A stretch of 64,000 nt of DNA from positions 62,001 to 126,000 of the forward strand of contig NZ_JAENIO010000003.1 of NCBI RefSeq assembly GCF_016595415.1, written 5' to 3'. How positions within the stretch are numbered: the first letter of the stretch is position 1; every line of letters starts with the position of its first letter. Below are positions 35,210 through 43,909 of this stretch, in pieces. The notes beneath the pieces were generated by a model. That model did not search any database and was not told the DNA's origin. It worked only from the letters and a program-made list of their open reading frames with translations. A program made the translations under genes and the position numbers. The stretch is from Roseibacillus ishigakijimensis (lineage in GTDB: Bacteria > Verrucomicrobiota > Verrucomicrobiia > Verrucomicrobiales > Akkermansiaceae).

Positions 35210-36733
35210 ATGGAAGAAGTGAATCACGTCGCGGTGCTGGATTTCGGCTCGCAATACACCCAGCTTATCGTTCGCCGCGTGCGCGAATTGGGCTATTTTG
35301 CCAAACTTTACCGCCCGGAGGATTTGTCGGAAATCGGCAAGCCGGGTGCCATCATCCTTTCCGGCGGCCCCAAGAGCACGGCCGATCCCGATGCCCCCGA
35401 CCTCGACTTTGAGGTCCTCAAGGCCCATCAGGTGCCCGTCCTCGGGGTCTGCTACGGGATGCAGCTGATGAACCTCAAGTTCGGTGGCTCGGTGGAAGCC
35501 AGCGACCGCCGCGAGTATGGCCCCGCTCAGCTCATTCCCGCCTGCAAGAGCGGACTGTTCGCCGATATGTCGGAGCGCTCGCAAATCTGGATGAGCCACT
35601 CCGATACGGTCAAGAACCTCTCGGCCGATACCGAGGTGCTCGCCAGCAATCAACACGGCACTCCGGTCAGCCTCGGCTTTGGCAATGATTTTTACGGCAT
35701 CCAGTTCCACCCGGAGGTGACTCACAGTCATGAGGGCAACCAGGTGCTGCGAAACTTTCTCTCTTTGGCAAAAGACCTCAACGAGTTCCGCATCGAAGAT
35801 ATGAAGCAGGAGCTTCTGCGCGAGATTCGTGAACGCGTGGGTGATCGCCAGGTCGTTTGTGGCGTGAGCGGGGGAGTGGACAGCACCGTGCTCGCCGTTC
35901 TCCTCAACGAAGCCGGGGTCAACATGCGGGCCATCTTCGTGGACCACGGCCTCATGCGGAAGGACGAGGGCGAAGAAGTGCGCAAGAACTTCGCGCGCAT
36001 GGGCGTGCCCATCGAGACCGTCGATGCCAGCGAGCTTTTCTTCGAGAAACTGGAAGGAGTCGCCGAGCCTGAGAAAAAGCGGGACATCATCGGCAATCTC
36101 TTCGTGGATGTCTTCTGGGACGCGGTGGGCGATGCCGAGCTGCTGGCCCAGGGCACTCTCTACCCCGATGTCATCGAGAGTGCTTCCAACGAAGGCTCCA
36201 AGGCCTCCAAGATCAAGACCCACCACAACCGGGTGGACCGCATTCTTGAGCTGCAGAAGCAGGGCAAAGTCCTCGAGCCCCTCGCCGAACTCTTCAAAGA
36301 CGAAGTCCGCGAACTCGGCCTCGCCCTCGGACTCGATGCCGATATCGTCAATCGCCATCCCTTCCCCGGGCCCGGCCTCGCGGTGCGCTGCCCTGGCATT
36401 GTTGACCGCAAGCGCGTGCGCATCATTCAGGAAGCGGATGCCATCTTCATCGGCAAGCTCCGCGAACACGGTTGGTATGACAAGACCTGGCAAGCCTACG
36501 CCTGCCTCATTCCCGTCAAAACCGTGGGGGTGAAGGGTGATGAACGCAGTTACGAGTGGGCCGTGGGTCTGCGCGCGGTCATCAGCGAAGATGCCATGAC
36601 CGCCGATTGGGTGGAGTTGCCTTACGAGATTCTGCGCGAGACCAGTCACCGCATTCTCAACGATGTCGATGGCGTCAATCGCGTCCTCTACGACGTCTCC
36701 ACCAAGCCTCCGGCCAGCATCGAGTGGGAGTAG
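35210..36733 (+). CDS. guaA: GMP synthase (glutamine-hydrolysing)
   Basis: A 507-residue enzyme turning XMP into GMP. The N-terminal class I glutaminase has C81 in GVCYGMQ and H167/E169 in FHPE; the ATP-pyrophosphatase P-loop SGGVDS is at 220-225; the C-terminal dimerisation domain ends PPASIEWE, as in nearly all GuaA. ATG start, in an operon with guaB. Confidence 0.98.
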   Translation: MEEVNHVAVLDFGSQYTQLIVRRVRELGYFAKLYRPEDLSEIGKPGAIILSGGPKSTADPDAPDLDFEVLKAHQVPVLGVCYGMQLMNLKFGGSVEASDRREYGPAQLIPACKSGLFADMSERSQIWMSHSDTVKNLSADTEVLASNQHGTPVSLGFGNDFYGIQFHPEVTHSHEGNQVLRNFLSLAKDLNEFRIEDMKQELLREIRERVGDRQVVCGVSGGVDSTVLAVLLNEAGVNMRAIFVDHGLMRKDEGEEVRKNFARMGVPIETVDASELFFEKLEGVAEPEKKRDIIGNLFVDVFWDAVGDAELLAQGTLYPDVIESASNEGSKASKIKTHHNRVDRILELQKQGKVLEPLAELFKDEVRELGLALGLDADIVNRHPFPGPGLAVRCPGIVDRKRVRIIQEADAIFIGKLREHGWYDKTWQAYACLIPVKTVGVKGDERSYEWAVGLRAVISEDAMTADWVELPYEILRETSHRILNDVDGVNRVLYDVSTKPPASIEWE

Positions 36734-36804
36734 GGGGGAGCGGCTTCACTTCTTTTCGCTTCCTTCTTTTCCCGCTCCGCAAAGCCTTCTAGACTCCCTC
36801 CTCT

Positions 36805-37131
36805 ATGGAAGAAATGGACCTCGGCCCGCAGCCCCTCGACGCGATGATGACCGCGTGGGGGCTGGATAATCATGATCTGGTGGAAATCTCGACCGAGCAA
36901 CTGACCCACAAGCAGGTGCAACGGGCGCGCAAAGGGCGTCGTCTCACCCTCAAGATGATGATGAAGGTCACCCGGGCGTTCAACGTCGCCATCTGGGAGC
37001 GCTTGAACAAAGAAGAAAAGGAGGCCTATTTTGAATATGGCTGGAAGCACCTCTTCAACTACGCCAAAGGCCATGACCCCGAATTTCAGGATCCCAATGC
37101 GGGACTGATCGAATCCCGGGGAGGAGAGTGA
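36805..37131 (+). CDS. Small HTH-like protein of unknown role
   Basis: A 108-residue cytoplasmic protein. The middle (about 20-60) resembles an XRE/Cro-type helix-turn-helix (DLVEISTEQLTHKQVQRARKGRRLTL, then a helix MMMKVTRAFNVAIWERL); the C-terminus is aromatic and acidic. ATG start; a possible TCTAGA/TAGACT -10 lies 11-16 bases ahead. It follows guaA by 71 bases on the same strand. It may regulate the structured stretch downstream or purine genes, but that is speculation. Confidence 0.6.
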   Translation: MEEMDLGPQPLDAMMTAWGLDNHDLVEISTEQLTHKQVQRARKGRRLTLKMMMKVTRAFNVAIWERLNKEEKEAYFEYGWKHLFNYAKGHDPEFQDPNAGLIESRGGE

Positions 37132-37149
37132 TTTTCTCTTCACCTTCCC

Positions 37150-37295
37150 GACCCGGGGCTTGGCCAACCGTGCTCGCTGCTTTCCGGTAGGGAGGGGCCT
37201 GCCGGGGCCGCCGCAAAGCGCCAGCAGAGTCGGCTGAAAACCGAAGCTTCGTTGGGACGGAGGCAGAGGGGCCGAGGGGGGTCTGCGTCCGGGGG
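37150..37295 (+). ncRNA. Candidate structured RNA of unknown family
   Basis: The 177-base gap between the HTH-like gene and the VWA gene can fold extensively as a plus-strand RNA. Nested elements are CTC/GAG, GCTG/CAGC, CTTT/AAAG and an inner CCGGTAGG/CCTGCCGG hairpin (37184-37207), whose G-U pair becomes C-A on the other strand, favouring plus. Two more hairpins follow: TCGG/CCGA with loop CTGAAAA (37230-37244), and GGAC..GCAGA / TCTGC..GTCC (37255-37290). It does not match SRP RNA, RNase P, tmRNA or 6S by eye. The structure is seen; being a transcript is inference. Confidence 0.3.
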
Positions 37296-37308
37296 TTAGG
37301 GAAAATAT

Positions 37309-39546
37309 TCAGAAGGTGCCATTGAGCTTGCGACCGGTCCAGAAGAGGCCGAGGAGGCCGATGAGGAGGGCGGCGGTGCCTGGGTGGGCCCAGAGGCGGA
37401 AGGGAATGACCTGGGGGCGGGGGGTCGGCAGGAGTTGGAGTTCGCGAAGGAGGCGGGAGAGTTCGTCGGGACGGGCGACCGCGCCCCGGGAGATGGTGGC
37501 GAGTTCCTCCATAACATCGATTTTGGCCGGTTGGCCGACTTTCTCCAGTTGTTCGTCTTGTGCGAGGATGACGGTGCTCAGCTGGGGTTCCTCGCTAGTT
37601 TCGTCGGGTAGATAGGCGTCGATCCGCCACTCTCCCGCCTGGGTGACGGGGAAGCTGCGGGTAAAGGTGCCCCAGGCGTTTTCGCCTTCGCCAGCTTCCA
37701 ATTCCAGGCGGGTGGTGCGTCCACTGGGCTCGGTGAGTTCGAGGGGGATGGGGCCTTTCTGCAAGGGGGCTCCATTGGCATCAAAGACGTTGGCGGTGAG
37801 GGTGACGCGGTCGCCAGGCTTGGGCCGTTCGGGGGAAAAGTAGAGGCGGATGCGTTGGTCGGTGGCGATGTTGCGCTGGTAGGACATCCAGCGGGCGACC
37901 TGGCCCCAGAAGCGGTAGTGGTAGAGGTCCTCGACGCCGCGACGCCAACGCCAGGCGGAGTCGTGGCCCAGAAAGAGGACTTTGCCGCTGCCTACGCGGT
38001 TGGTGACAAGGAGGGGGATGCGTCCGTATTCGTTGCGGCGGTTGCTGTGCACGGCGAGGACCTCGGTGCCGGACTTGGAGCGGATGACGGGGGCGTGCCA
38101 GTGGAAGCCGGGGAGGGAGGACCAGACGGCAGGGTTTTGCTCTTCGGTATCGGCGAGCATGGTGAGGAGTGAGGAGCGGCCTTCGCTGGTGAGCTCGAGG
38201 GGGGCGGCGGTGTTCTCGGAGAGTCCGTTGGGCTGTTGCTCGTCGAGGATGACGGGGAGGAGGTCACCCAGCGGGGAAGTGAGGAGGCTCTCCCAATTTC
38301 CCTGGCTGCCAGGGATGAAGACGAGGCCGGAGGCGAGATTTTCCACCAGTCCTTTGAGGAGTTCCGCCTGGGTGGGAGTCAGCTGCTTGTCGCCCACGCC
38401 GATGTCGCCGAGGAAGACGACGTCGTATTTCTGCAGATCTTCCGGCTTTTCGGGAAATTCCTGGATGTAATCGGGGCCATCGCCGGGATTGAGCTGGGGG
38501 TGGAGGAGCAGACAGTCCACTTGCACCCCGGGGTCGCGGGAGAGGGCATTGCGGATGAAGCGGTATTCCCAGCGCGGGAGGGTCTCGATGACGAGCACGC
38601 GAATGTCTTCCGGCTTGCCGGAGATGGTGAATTGGCGGCTGTTGTTGTCGGGCAGGAGTTCTCCGGCCGCAGGGGGAAGGGTGAGGGAGAGGGTGCTGCT
38701 TCCTTCTTTTTCCAAGCGATAGAGAATGGACTCGTAGACGGTGCTGCGGGCGGGGATGAGGAGGTCCTTGGTGAACTCGGCGCCTTGGGAATCGCGCAGG
38801 CGAATGACGGTGCGCAGGTCGCGGTCCAGCGAGGAGCGGACGGTGAAGGGGATTTGCACATTTTCTCCCACGATGCCGTAGGTGGGGGCGGAGATGGAGA
38901 CGAGGTCGAGGTCGGGGAGGCGGGTCTCGGAGCCGATGGGGACGGTGAAGAGGGGGATGTCGCGGTGACGGAGTTTTTGTGCGGCGGTCACTGGTGGTGG
39001 GCCTTGGTTCCAATCGCCATCGCTGAGGAGGACCACGGAGCGGAGATGAGGACGGTTTTCGAGCAGGTTGTCGAGGGCTGCGTTCAGATTGGTGCCGGGC
39101 TGGGTTCCGGGCTTGTCTGCCTCCGGGGGAGAGGCGAAGGTCTCGATGTTGACCTTGGTTTTGCCGTCTTCCAGGAGCGGCAGGTAGAATTCTGAGGAAA
39201 GGATGTCCTGCACCTGCTGGGCGCGGGAGATGATTTCGGGTTGGCTGGTCCCGGCATCGCGCGCGGCATCGACCGTGCTCATGGAGCCGGAGGCGTCGGC
39301 GAGGATGACGACCTCGGGCTCGTCGGTGGGATTGATCACCCGGTGCCACTCGGGCTGGAGGAGGAGGAGGAAGACGAGGAGGGCAATGAGGAAGCGGAGA
39401 AGCTCCAGCAAGCCGGTGCGGACGGGCCGGGTGGCGCGGCGGAATGCCGTCCAAGAGAAGAAGGCCACGGCGAGGAGGAGGACGCCGCCCAGCCAGAGGT
39501 AGGCGGCGGGGGCGGTGAAGTGGAGTTGGTTGATGGAAAATTGCAC
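37309..39546 (-). CDS. VWA-domain membrane protein with amidotransferase-like domain
   Basis: A 745-residue protein anchored by two N-terminal membrane helices (about 15-30 and 46-63) and one at the C-terminus (about 722-740). A von Willebrand A domain with MIDAS motif DASGSMS (about 87-93) follows, then beta-sandwich regions, then a class I glutaminase-like fold without the catalytic Cys (about 310-440: VFLGDIGVGDKQL, GLVFIPGSQGNW). Proteins of this build occur beside BatA/MoxR operons; no MoxR is in the window. GTG start. Role is probably in envelope assembly or signalling, unproven. Confidence 0.75.
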   Translation of the reverse strand: MQFSINQLHFTAPAAYLWLGGVLLLAVAFFSWTAFRRATRPVRTGLLELLRFLIALLVFLLLLQPEWHRVINPTDEPEVVILADASGSMSTVDAARDAGTSQPEIISRAQQVQDILSSEFYLPLLEDGKTKVNIETFASPPEADKPGTQPGTNLNAALDNLLENRPHLRSVVLLSDGDWNQGPPPVTAAQKLRHRDIPLFTVPIGSETRLPDLDLVSISAPTYGIVGENVQIPFTVRSSLDRDLRTVIRLRDSQGAEFTKDLLIPARSTVYESILYRLEKEGSSTLSLTLPPAAGELLPDNNSRQFTISGKPEDIRVLVIETLPRWEYRFIRNALSRDPGVQVDCLLLHPQLNPGDGPDYIQEFPEKPEDLQKYDVVFLGDIGVGDKQLTPTQAELLKGLVENLASGLVFIPGSQGNWESLLTSPLGDLLPVILDEQQPNGLSENTAAPLELTSEGRSSLLTMLADTEEQNPAVWSSLPGFHWHAPVIRSKSGTEVLAVHSNRRNEYGRIPLLVTNRVGSGKVLFLGHDSAWRWRRGVEDLYHYRFWGQVARWMSYQRNIATDQRIRLYFSPERPKPGDRVTLTANVFDANGAPLQKGPIPLELTEPSGRTTRLELEAGEGENAWGTFTRSFPVTQAGEWRIDAYLPDETSEEPQLSTVILAQDEQLEKVGQPAKIDVMEELATISRGAVARPDELSRLLRELQLLPTPRPQVIPFRLWAHPGTAALLIGLLGLFWTGRKLNGTF

Positions 39547-39638
39547 CCTTTTGTTAGTGAGAGCTTCTCTGCGATTTCTCCAGAGTCAACGTTTCGTCGT
39601 GGCCATCTCCTTCATCGGGTGGAAAAAACCCGTCGCCT

Positions 39639-41549
39639 TCAGGGCTCGAGCCGGACGAATTTGAAGGGGTGGTTATTGAGCAGCAAGGGGTGCCAGTTCT
39701 TGACCTCCGGGCGGATGAGGTAGTTGGTGGTATACCAGTAGATGGGGAGAACGGGGGTTTCTTCCATCATGACGCGCTCGGCTTGGGCGAGGGTGGCCAT
39801 GCGGGCAGGCACTTCGGCGGTGTTTTCGGCTTGGTGGAGCAAGCTCTCGAACTCCGGCGAACTCCAGCCGGTGTTGTTGTTGCCCCCGTCCTTGATCCAC
39901 ATTTCCAGGAAGGTGGTGGGGTCGAGGTAATCGCCGATCCAACCACCGACGCAGAGGTCGAAGTCGCCGTCGTATTGTTTCTGCAGGTAGGTGGTCCACT
40001 CCCGCTGCACGATGCGGACATTGATACCGAGGTGTTTCTTCCACATGGCTTGCAGGGCTTCGGCTTCGCGGCGACCGGAATCGGAGTCGGTGGTTAGAAT
40101 GGTGATATCCGGGAAGGAGGAAGTGGCCGCATAGCCGGATTCGGCGAGGAGGGCCCGGGCCTTTTCGGCATCAAAGGAAATGAGGCCGGGGGGCTCGTAG
40201 TCGCCGAAGGGGGGCACGATTCCGGAAGCCGGGGTCTGTCCTCCCTGTAGAATTTTTTCGCAAATGGCCTTTTGGTCGATGGCGAGGGCAAAGGCCCGGC
40301 GCACCTTGGGATTGTCGAAGGGTTTGCGACGGATGTTGCTGCGGAGGAAGCGCACGCCCACGTAAGGTTCTTGCCGCAATTCGCGGGGGTATTTTTCCTG
40401 GGCATAGGGAATGAGCTCCGAAGGCACGGTGTAGGTGACGTGGAGTTGTTCGTCGCCAAACATGCGGCTCTCGGTGTAGTAGTTGGAGATGGGCAGGTAG
40501 CGGATGCCGTTGAGTTGGACTTGTTCGCTGTCCCAGTAATGGGGATTGCGCTCGACTTCGATGAGGTGGTTGGTGCGCCAGGTTTTGAGCTGGAAAGGGC
40601 CGTTGGAGACAAGGTTTTCTTCCTTGGTCCAGGGGGAGGAGAAGGCGGTGTTGATTTCGCCATGCTTCAAGATGATGTGGCGGGGGACGGGATACCAGGT
40701 GTAGTGCTTGGTGATTTCGGGCAAGAAGGGGACTGGGCCGCGGAGGCGAATCTCGAGAGTGTAGTCATCGAGGGCGGTCGCGCCCACCCGGGCGAGGGGC
40801 CAGAGGTCCTGCCCGTGGTGCTCGCGGAGACGGGTGAGGACGAGGGTGCGCACTTCGGGGGGAACCTCTTCCGGCCAGGCAAAGGCGGCGGGGTGGGCAA
40901 TCAGGTAGTCCAGCTCTTCCGGGGTGAGCTTGTCGAGTCCGCTGGCAGCCAGTCTTTTTGCCTTTTCATCGGAGGAAAGTTTGTCAAATGGGATTCCGGC
41001 GGCAGGGCCTTGGTCGATGGTAGCGTCGCCACCGAAGTTTACCTGCGCGAGGGTCTCCCAACTGGTGGGAAAGCTCTCGTCGTGGGAGAAGAGGATTTCG
41101 CCCCGGCGGTTTTTGGAATAGGTCTCCGCATTCTCAAGGAAATAGAGCATTTCAGCATACTTGGCGGGCCAGTTCGGGTCGGGGGAGAGGAGGCGGCGGT
41201 AGGAAAAGACGAAGTCATGGGCGGTGACCGGGACGCCATCGGACCATGTGCCTTCCGGTTGGAGGTGGAAAATCCAGCGGGTGAAGTCGTCGCTGGCTTC
41301 CCAGCGGGTGGCGGCGCCGGGCAAGGCTTGGCCATCCTGCGAAGGGTGCTCCACACAAAGGCCCTCGAAGAGAGCCCGGATGATATTGGATTCCAGCACC
41401 CCCGAGACCAAGTGGGGATCCAGTCCCTTGGGCTCGTTGGAGTTGCCGACGATGAGGATCTTTTCCTCATTGGCCTGCGCGACATCGCTCTGAGGATCGC
41501 AGGAAGTGAGGAAAAGCAGAAAAGGCAAGAAAGCAAGAAATCGCGCCAT
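39639..41549 (-). CDS. Oligopeptide ABC transporter substrate-binding lipoprotein
   Basis: A 636-residue family 5 solute-binding protein (OppA-like), longer than most because of an insertion around residues 180-230 (DKLTPEELDYLIAHP). The lipobox LTSC puts the lipidated Cys at 17; typical strands include NEPKGLDPHLVSGV, WSDGVPVTAHDFVFSYRRLL and ALAIDQKAICEKIL. It would bind peptides in the periplasm, but no permease or ATPase gene is adjacent, so it is an orphan. ATG start with a CAAGGT box 7 bases ahead. Confidence 0.9.
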   Translation of the reverse strand: MARFLAFLPFLLFLTSCDPQSDVAQANEEKILIVGNSNEPKGLDPHLVSGVLESNIIRALFEGLCVEHPSQDGQALPGAATRWEASDDFTRWIFHLQPEGTWSDGVPVTAHDFVFSYRRLLSPDPNWPAKYAEMLYFLENAETYSKNRRGEILFSHDESFPTSWETLAQVNFGGDATIDQGPAAGIPFDKLSSDEKAKRLAASGLDKLTPEELDYLIAHPAAFAWPEEVPPEVRTLVLTRLREHHGQDLWPLARVGATALDDYTLEIRLRGPVPFLPEITKHYTWYPVPRHIILKHGEINTAFSSPWTKEENLVSNGPFQLKTWRTNHLIEVERNPHYWDSEQVQLNGIRYLPISNYYTESRMFGDEQLHVTYTVPSELIPYAQEKYPRELRQEPYVGVRFLRSNIRRKPFDNPKVRRAFALAIDQKAICEKILQGGQTPASGIVPPFGDYEPPGLISFDAEKARALLAESGYAATSSFPDITILTTDSDSGRREAEALQAMWKKHLGINVRIVQREWTTYLQKQYDGDFDLCVGGWIGDYLDPTTFLEMWIKDGGNNNTGWSSPEFESLLHQAENTAEVPARMATLAQAERVMMEETPVLPIYWYTTNYLIRPEVKNWHPLLLNNHPFKFVRLEP

Positions 41550-41674
41550 CGCGGCTACCTTGCACCGCCCGGCCGGGCTTGGGCAGTATTTTTTGTGGCG
41601 TATTTTCGGGAGGCTGCGGCAAAGCGGCCTTGACCCAAGGGAGGAGTTGGTCGAGAAGGGGGCTTCACCACGAA

Positions 41675-41718
41675 GCGGGGACGACCCCGCCGCTCGTCAT
41701 TTCACGGGGACGACCTCG
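41675..41718 (+). ncRNA. Guanidine-II (mini-ykkC) riboswitch
   Basis: Two short hairpins, each with an ACGA loop, the hallmark of the class. Hairpin one is GCGGGG-ACGA-CCCCGC (41675-41690); hairpin two is CGGGG-ACGA-CCTCG (41705-41718) with one G-U pair; a 14-base linker separates them. Eighteen bases later a gdx/sugE gene starts, the commonest partner. Known members bind free guanidinium and switch on the exporter. A further GCTTC/GAAGC stem (41662-41676) overlaps hairpin one and may be the competing fold. Identification rests on the motif and its gene. Confidence 0.88.
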
Positions 41719-41736
41719 GTTGCGATTGACCTTATC

Positions 41737-42048
41737 ATGCCTTGGATTTTGCTCTTGTTGGCCGGTCTCTTTGAGATCGGGTGGGCTGTGGGATTGAAAT
41801 ACACCGAGGGATTCACCCGCCCGTGGCCCACGGTTGCGACCCTGGCTTCCATGGCGGTGAGCGTTTTCTTGCTGGGATTGGCGGCCAAGTCGCTCCCTAT
41901 TGGCACTGCCTACGCGGTTTGGACCGGGATTGGTGCTATCGGGGTGGTCGTGCTGGGCATCTTTCTCTTCAACGAGCCTGCCACTGCCGGACGGCTTCTC
42001 TGTGTGGCCCTCATTCTGGCGGGGGTTCTGGGGCTCAAGTTTGCGTGA
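41737..42048 (+). CDS. gdx: Guanidinium exporter (SMR family, Gdx/SugE)
   Basis: A 103-residue four-helix small multidrug resistance protein. [25 protein letters not shown] carries the conserved membrane Glu (E13) that binds cation and proton; [14 protein letters not shown] in helix 3 is the family signature and the SugE/Gdx subgroup start MPWI fits. It exports guanidinium in exchange for protons as a dual-topology dimer. ATG at 41737; the frame is open upstream but that part lies across the riboswitch. The riboswitch 18 bases ahead supports the guanidinium assignment over general drug efflux. Confidence 0.93.
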   Translation: MPWILLLLAGLFEIGWAVGLKYTEGFTRPWPTVATLASMAVSVFLLGLAAKSLPIGTAYAVWTGIGAIGVVVLGIFLFNEPATAGRLLCVALILAGVLGLKFA

Positions 42049-42073
42049 AGTCCGGGCGGGAAAAAACTTGCCC

Positions 42074-42102
42074 TTGTCGGCGGGCCTTGCTTTGCGCAGG
42101 GT
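42074..42102 (+). promoter_or_regulatory. Leaderless promoter of purE
   Basis: TTGTCG (42074-42079), 17-bp spacer, CAGGGT (42097-42102), 7 bases to the ATG at 42110. Confidence 0.62.
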
Positions 42103-42109
42103 TTCCCCC

Positions 42110-42610
42110 ATGGCAGCAGCAAAGGTGCAAGTGGGAGTGGTGATGGGCAGTGATTCGGATTGGCCCACGATGGAAAAAGCCGTGGAGGTCCTCGCGGAAT
42201 TCGGGGTTGCCTATGAGGCCCGGGTGGTCAGCGCCCACCGCACGCCCGACCTTCTGATGGATTATGCCAAGAGCGCGCAGGAGCGGGGACTGAAGTGCAT
42301 CATCGCCGGGGCGGGGGGGGCGGCCCACCTACCCGGTATGCTGGCGGCGGCGACCATCGTGCCGGTGCTCGGGGTGCCCGTGCGTTCCAAGGCTCTCAGT
42401 GGCATGGACTCTCTGCTCTCCATCGTGCAAATGCCCAAGGGCATTCCGGTGGCCACTTACGCCATCGGAGAAGCGGGCGCGGCCAATGCGGGCCTTTCCG
42501 CAGTGTCCATTCTCGCTACTTCTGACGAGGAGTTGACGGCTAAGTTGCTTGCCTTTCGTGAGCAGCAGCGGGATACCGTGCTGGCCAAGACCCTTCCCCC
42601 GCAGGGCTAG
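42110..42610 (+). CDS. purE: N5-carboxyaminoimidazole ribonucleotide mutase
   Basis: A 166-residue class I PurE, which moves the carboxyl group of N5-CAIR to give CAIR in purine synthesis. Diagnostic stretches are [30 protein letters not shown] and [17 protein letters not shown] with the catalytic His in SAHRTP. ATG at 42110 fits the promoter and the usual N-terminus. purK follows after 29 bases, giving the common purEK pair. Confidence 0.97.
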   Translation: MAAAKVQVGVVMGSDSDWPTMEKAVEVLAEFGVAYEARVVSAHRTPDLLMDYAKSAQERGLKCIIAGAGGAAHLPGMLAAATIVPVLGVPVRSKALSGMDSLLSIVQMPKGIPVATYAIGEAGAANAGLSAVSILATSDEELTAKLLAFREQQRDTVLAKTLPPQG

Positions 42611-42639
42611 GGAGAGAGCGTTTTTTTGAAGAAGAGATC

Positions 42640-43761
42640 ATGATTTTACCGGGAGGAACAATCGGAATTTTGGGAGGAGGCCAGCTGGGCCGCATGCTTT
42701 GTCTGGAAGCCCGGCGCATGGGCTACCGCACGGTGGTGTGGAGCGGCAGCGAGGTCGCCGAACCGACTGTAGGGGTGGCTGACGAGGTGATTCTCAAACC
42801 CTTTACCGATGCCGAAGCTCAGGCGGAATTCCTCGCCAAAGTCCAGGTCGCGACCGTGGAATTCGAGAATATCGACCACGATGTCCTCCGGGCGGTCGAT
42901 GCCGCCGTGGGTCTTCATCCCCGGCCGGAAGCGGTGGCCGTTTGCCAGAATCGCGAAACCGAGAAAATGTTTCTGCAAGGGAAGGGCATTCCCTGTGCTC
43001 CATTCCGGGTGATCACCAATGCGGCGGAATTGGAAGAAGGGATCATCGCGCTGGGTGGCCAGGGGGTGCTGAAGACGGCAGCCTTTGGCTATGATGGCAA
43101 GGGGCAGCTACGGGTGCGGGAGGGCATGGATTGGGAAAAGGTCTGGGCCGAGTTCGACTACCCACGAGCGGTTTTGGAGAAATGGATTCCCTTTGAATGC
43201 GAGATTTCGGTGATGGTGGCCCGGGGGCAGGATGGCTCCATGGAGGTCTATGATGTGGCGGAGAATGTCCATCGCCAGCATGTCCTCGACCACTCCATCG
43301 TCCCGGCACGGGTGGAGCCCTCTCTGGCGGAAGAGGCCCGCGAGTGGGCGCGCAAGTTGGCCGAGGGGCTGCAATATGTAGGCATCATGGGGGTGGAGTT
43401 TTTTGTTTCAGCCTCCGATGGGCTGCTGGTCAATGAGATGGCGCCCCGGCCCCACAATTCCGGTCATCACACCATGGATGCCTGTGTCACCTCGCAATTC
43501 GAGCAGCAGCTGCGTGCGATCACCGGTCTTCGCCTCGGGAGCAGTCGGCTGCACACCCCGGTGGTGATGCTCAATCTGCTGGGAGACCTGTGGCGGGGAG
43601 AGGACTTGTTCGGTAGCTTGGGCGGGGGAGAGAACGTCACCTGGCATCTTTATGGCAAGTCCGGCACCCAGGGGCTGCGCAAATGTGGTCATGCCAATTT
43701 CTTGGGAGAAGATGCTCTCGCAAAGGCCTTGGACCTGAAAGCCAGCGTGCTGGGCGAGTGA
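42640..43761 (+). CDS. purK: N5-carboxyaminoimidazole ribonucleotide synthase
   Basis: A 373-residue ATP-grasp enzyme that makes N5-CAIR from AIR, bicarbonate and ATP, the substrate for PurE. It starts with IGILGGGQLGRMLCLEARRMG; the ATP-grasp core has LKTAAFGYDGKGQ, LEKWIPFECEISVMVAR and the metal-binding NEMAPRPHNSGHHTMDAC. Normal length. ATG start, co-transcribed with purE. Confidence 0.97.
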   Translation: MILPGGTIGILGGGQLGRMLCLEARRMGYRTVVWSGSEVAEPTVGVADEVILKPFTDAEAQAEFLAKVQVATVEFENIDHDVLRAVDAAVGLHPRPEAVAVCQNRETEKMFLQGKGIPCAPFRVITNAAELEEGIIALGGQGVLKTAAFGYDGKGQLRVREGMDWEKVWAEFDYPRAVLEKWIPFECEISVMVARGQDGSMEVYDVAENVHRQHVLDHSIVPARVEPSLAEEAREWARKLAEGLQYVGIMGVEFFVSASDGLLVNEMAPRPHNSGHHTMDACVTSQFEQQLRAITGLRLGSSRLHTPVVMLNLLGDLWRGEDLFGSLGGGENVTWHLYGKSGTQGLRKCGHANFLGEDALAKALDLKASVLGE

Positions 43762-43909
43762 TTCCACCGTGCGGCGGACTCTCCGGGCGCGCGGCGGCGG
43801 TCAGCACTTGGTCTTGCTTTCGGGGGGGCTTTGCGGTTTTTTGAGAAAGTCTTGCGAAGAAAACAGCTTTCGGAACGTTCCTAGCTGACAAGTAACGGTT
43901 TCTTTTTTT

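Noticed and set aside
37150-37210. Resemblance of the minus strand to SRP RNA (a GGAA...AGCAGC stretch)
   Set aside because: The closing base pairs around the tetraloop and the 5' half of the symmetric loop are missing, so the SRP hairpin cannot form.
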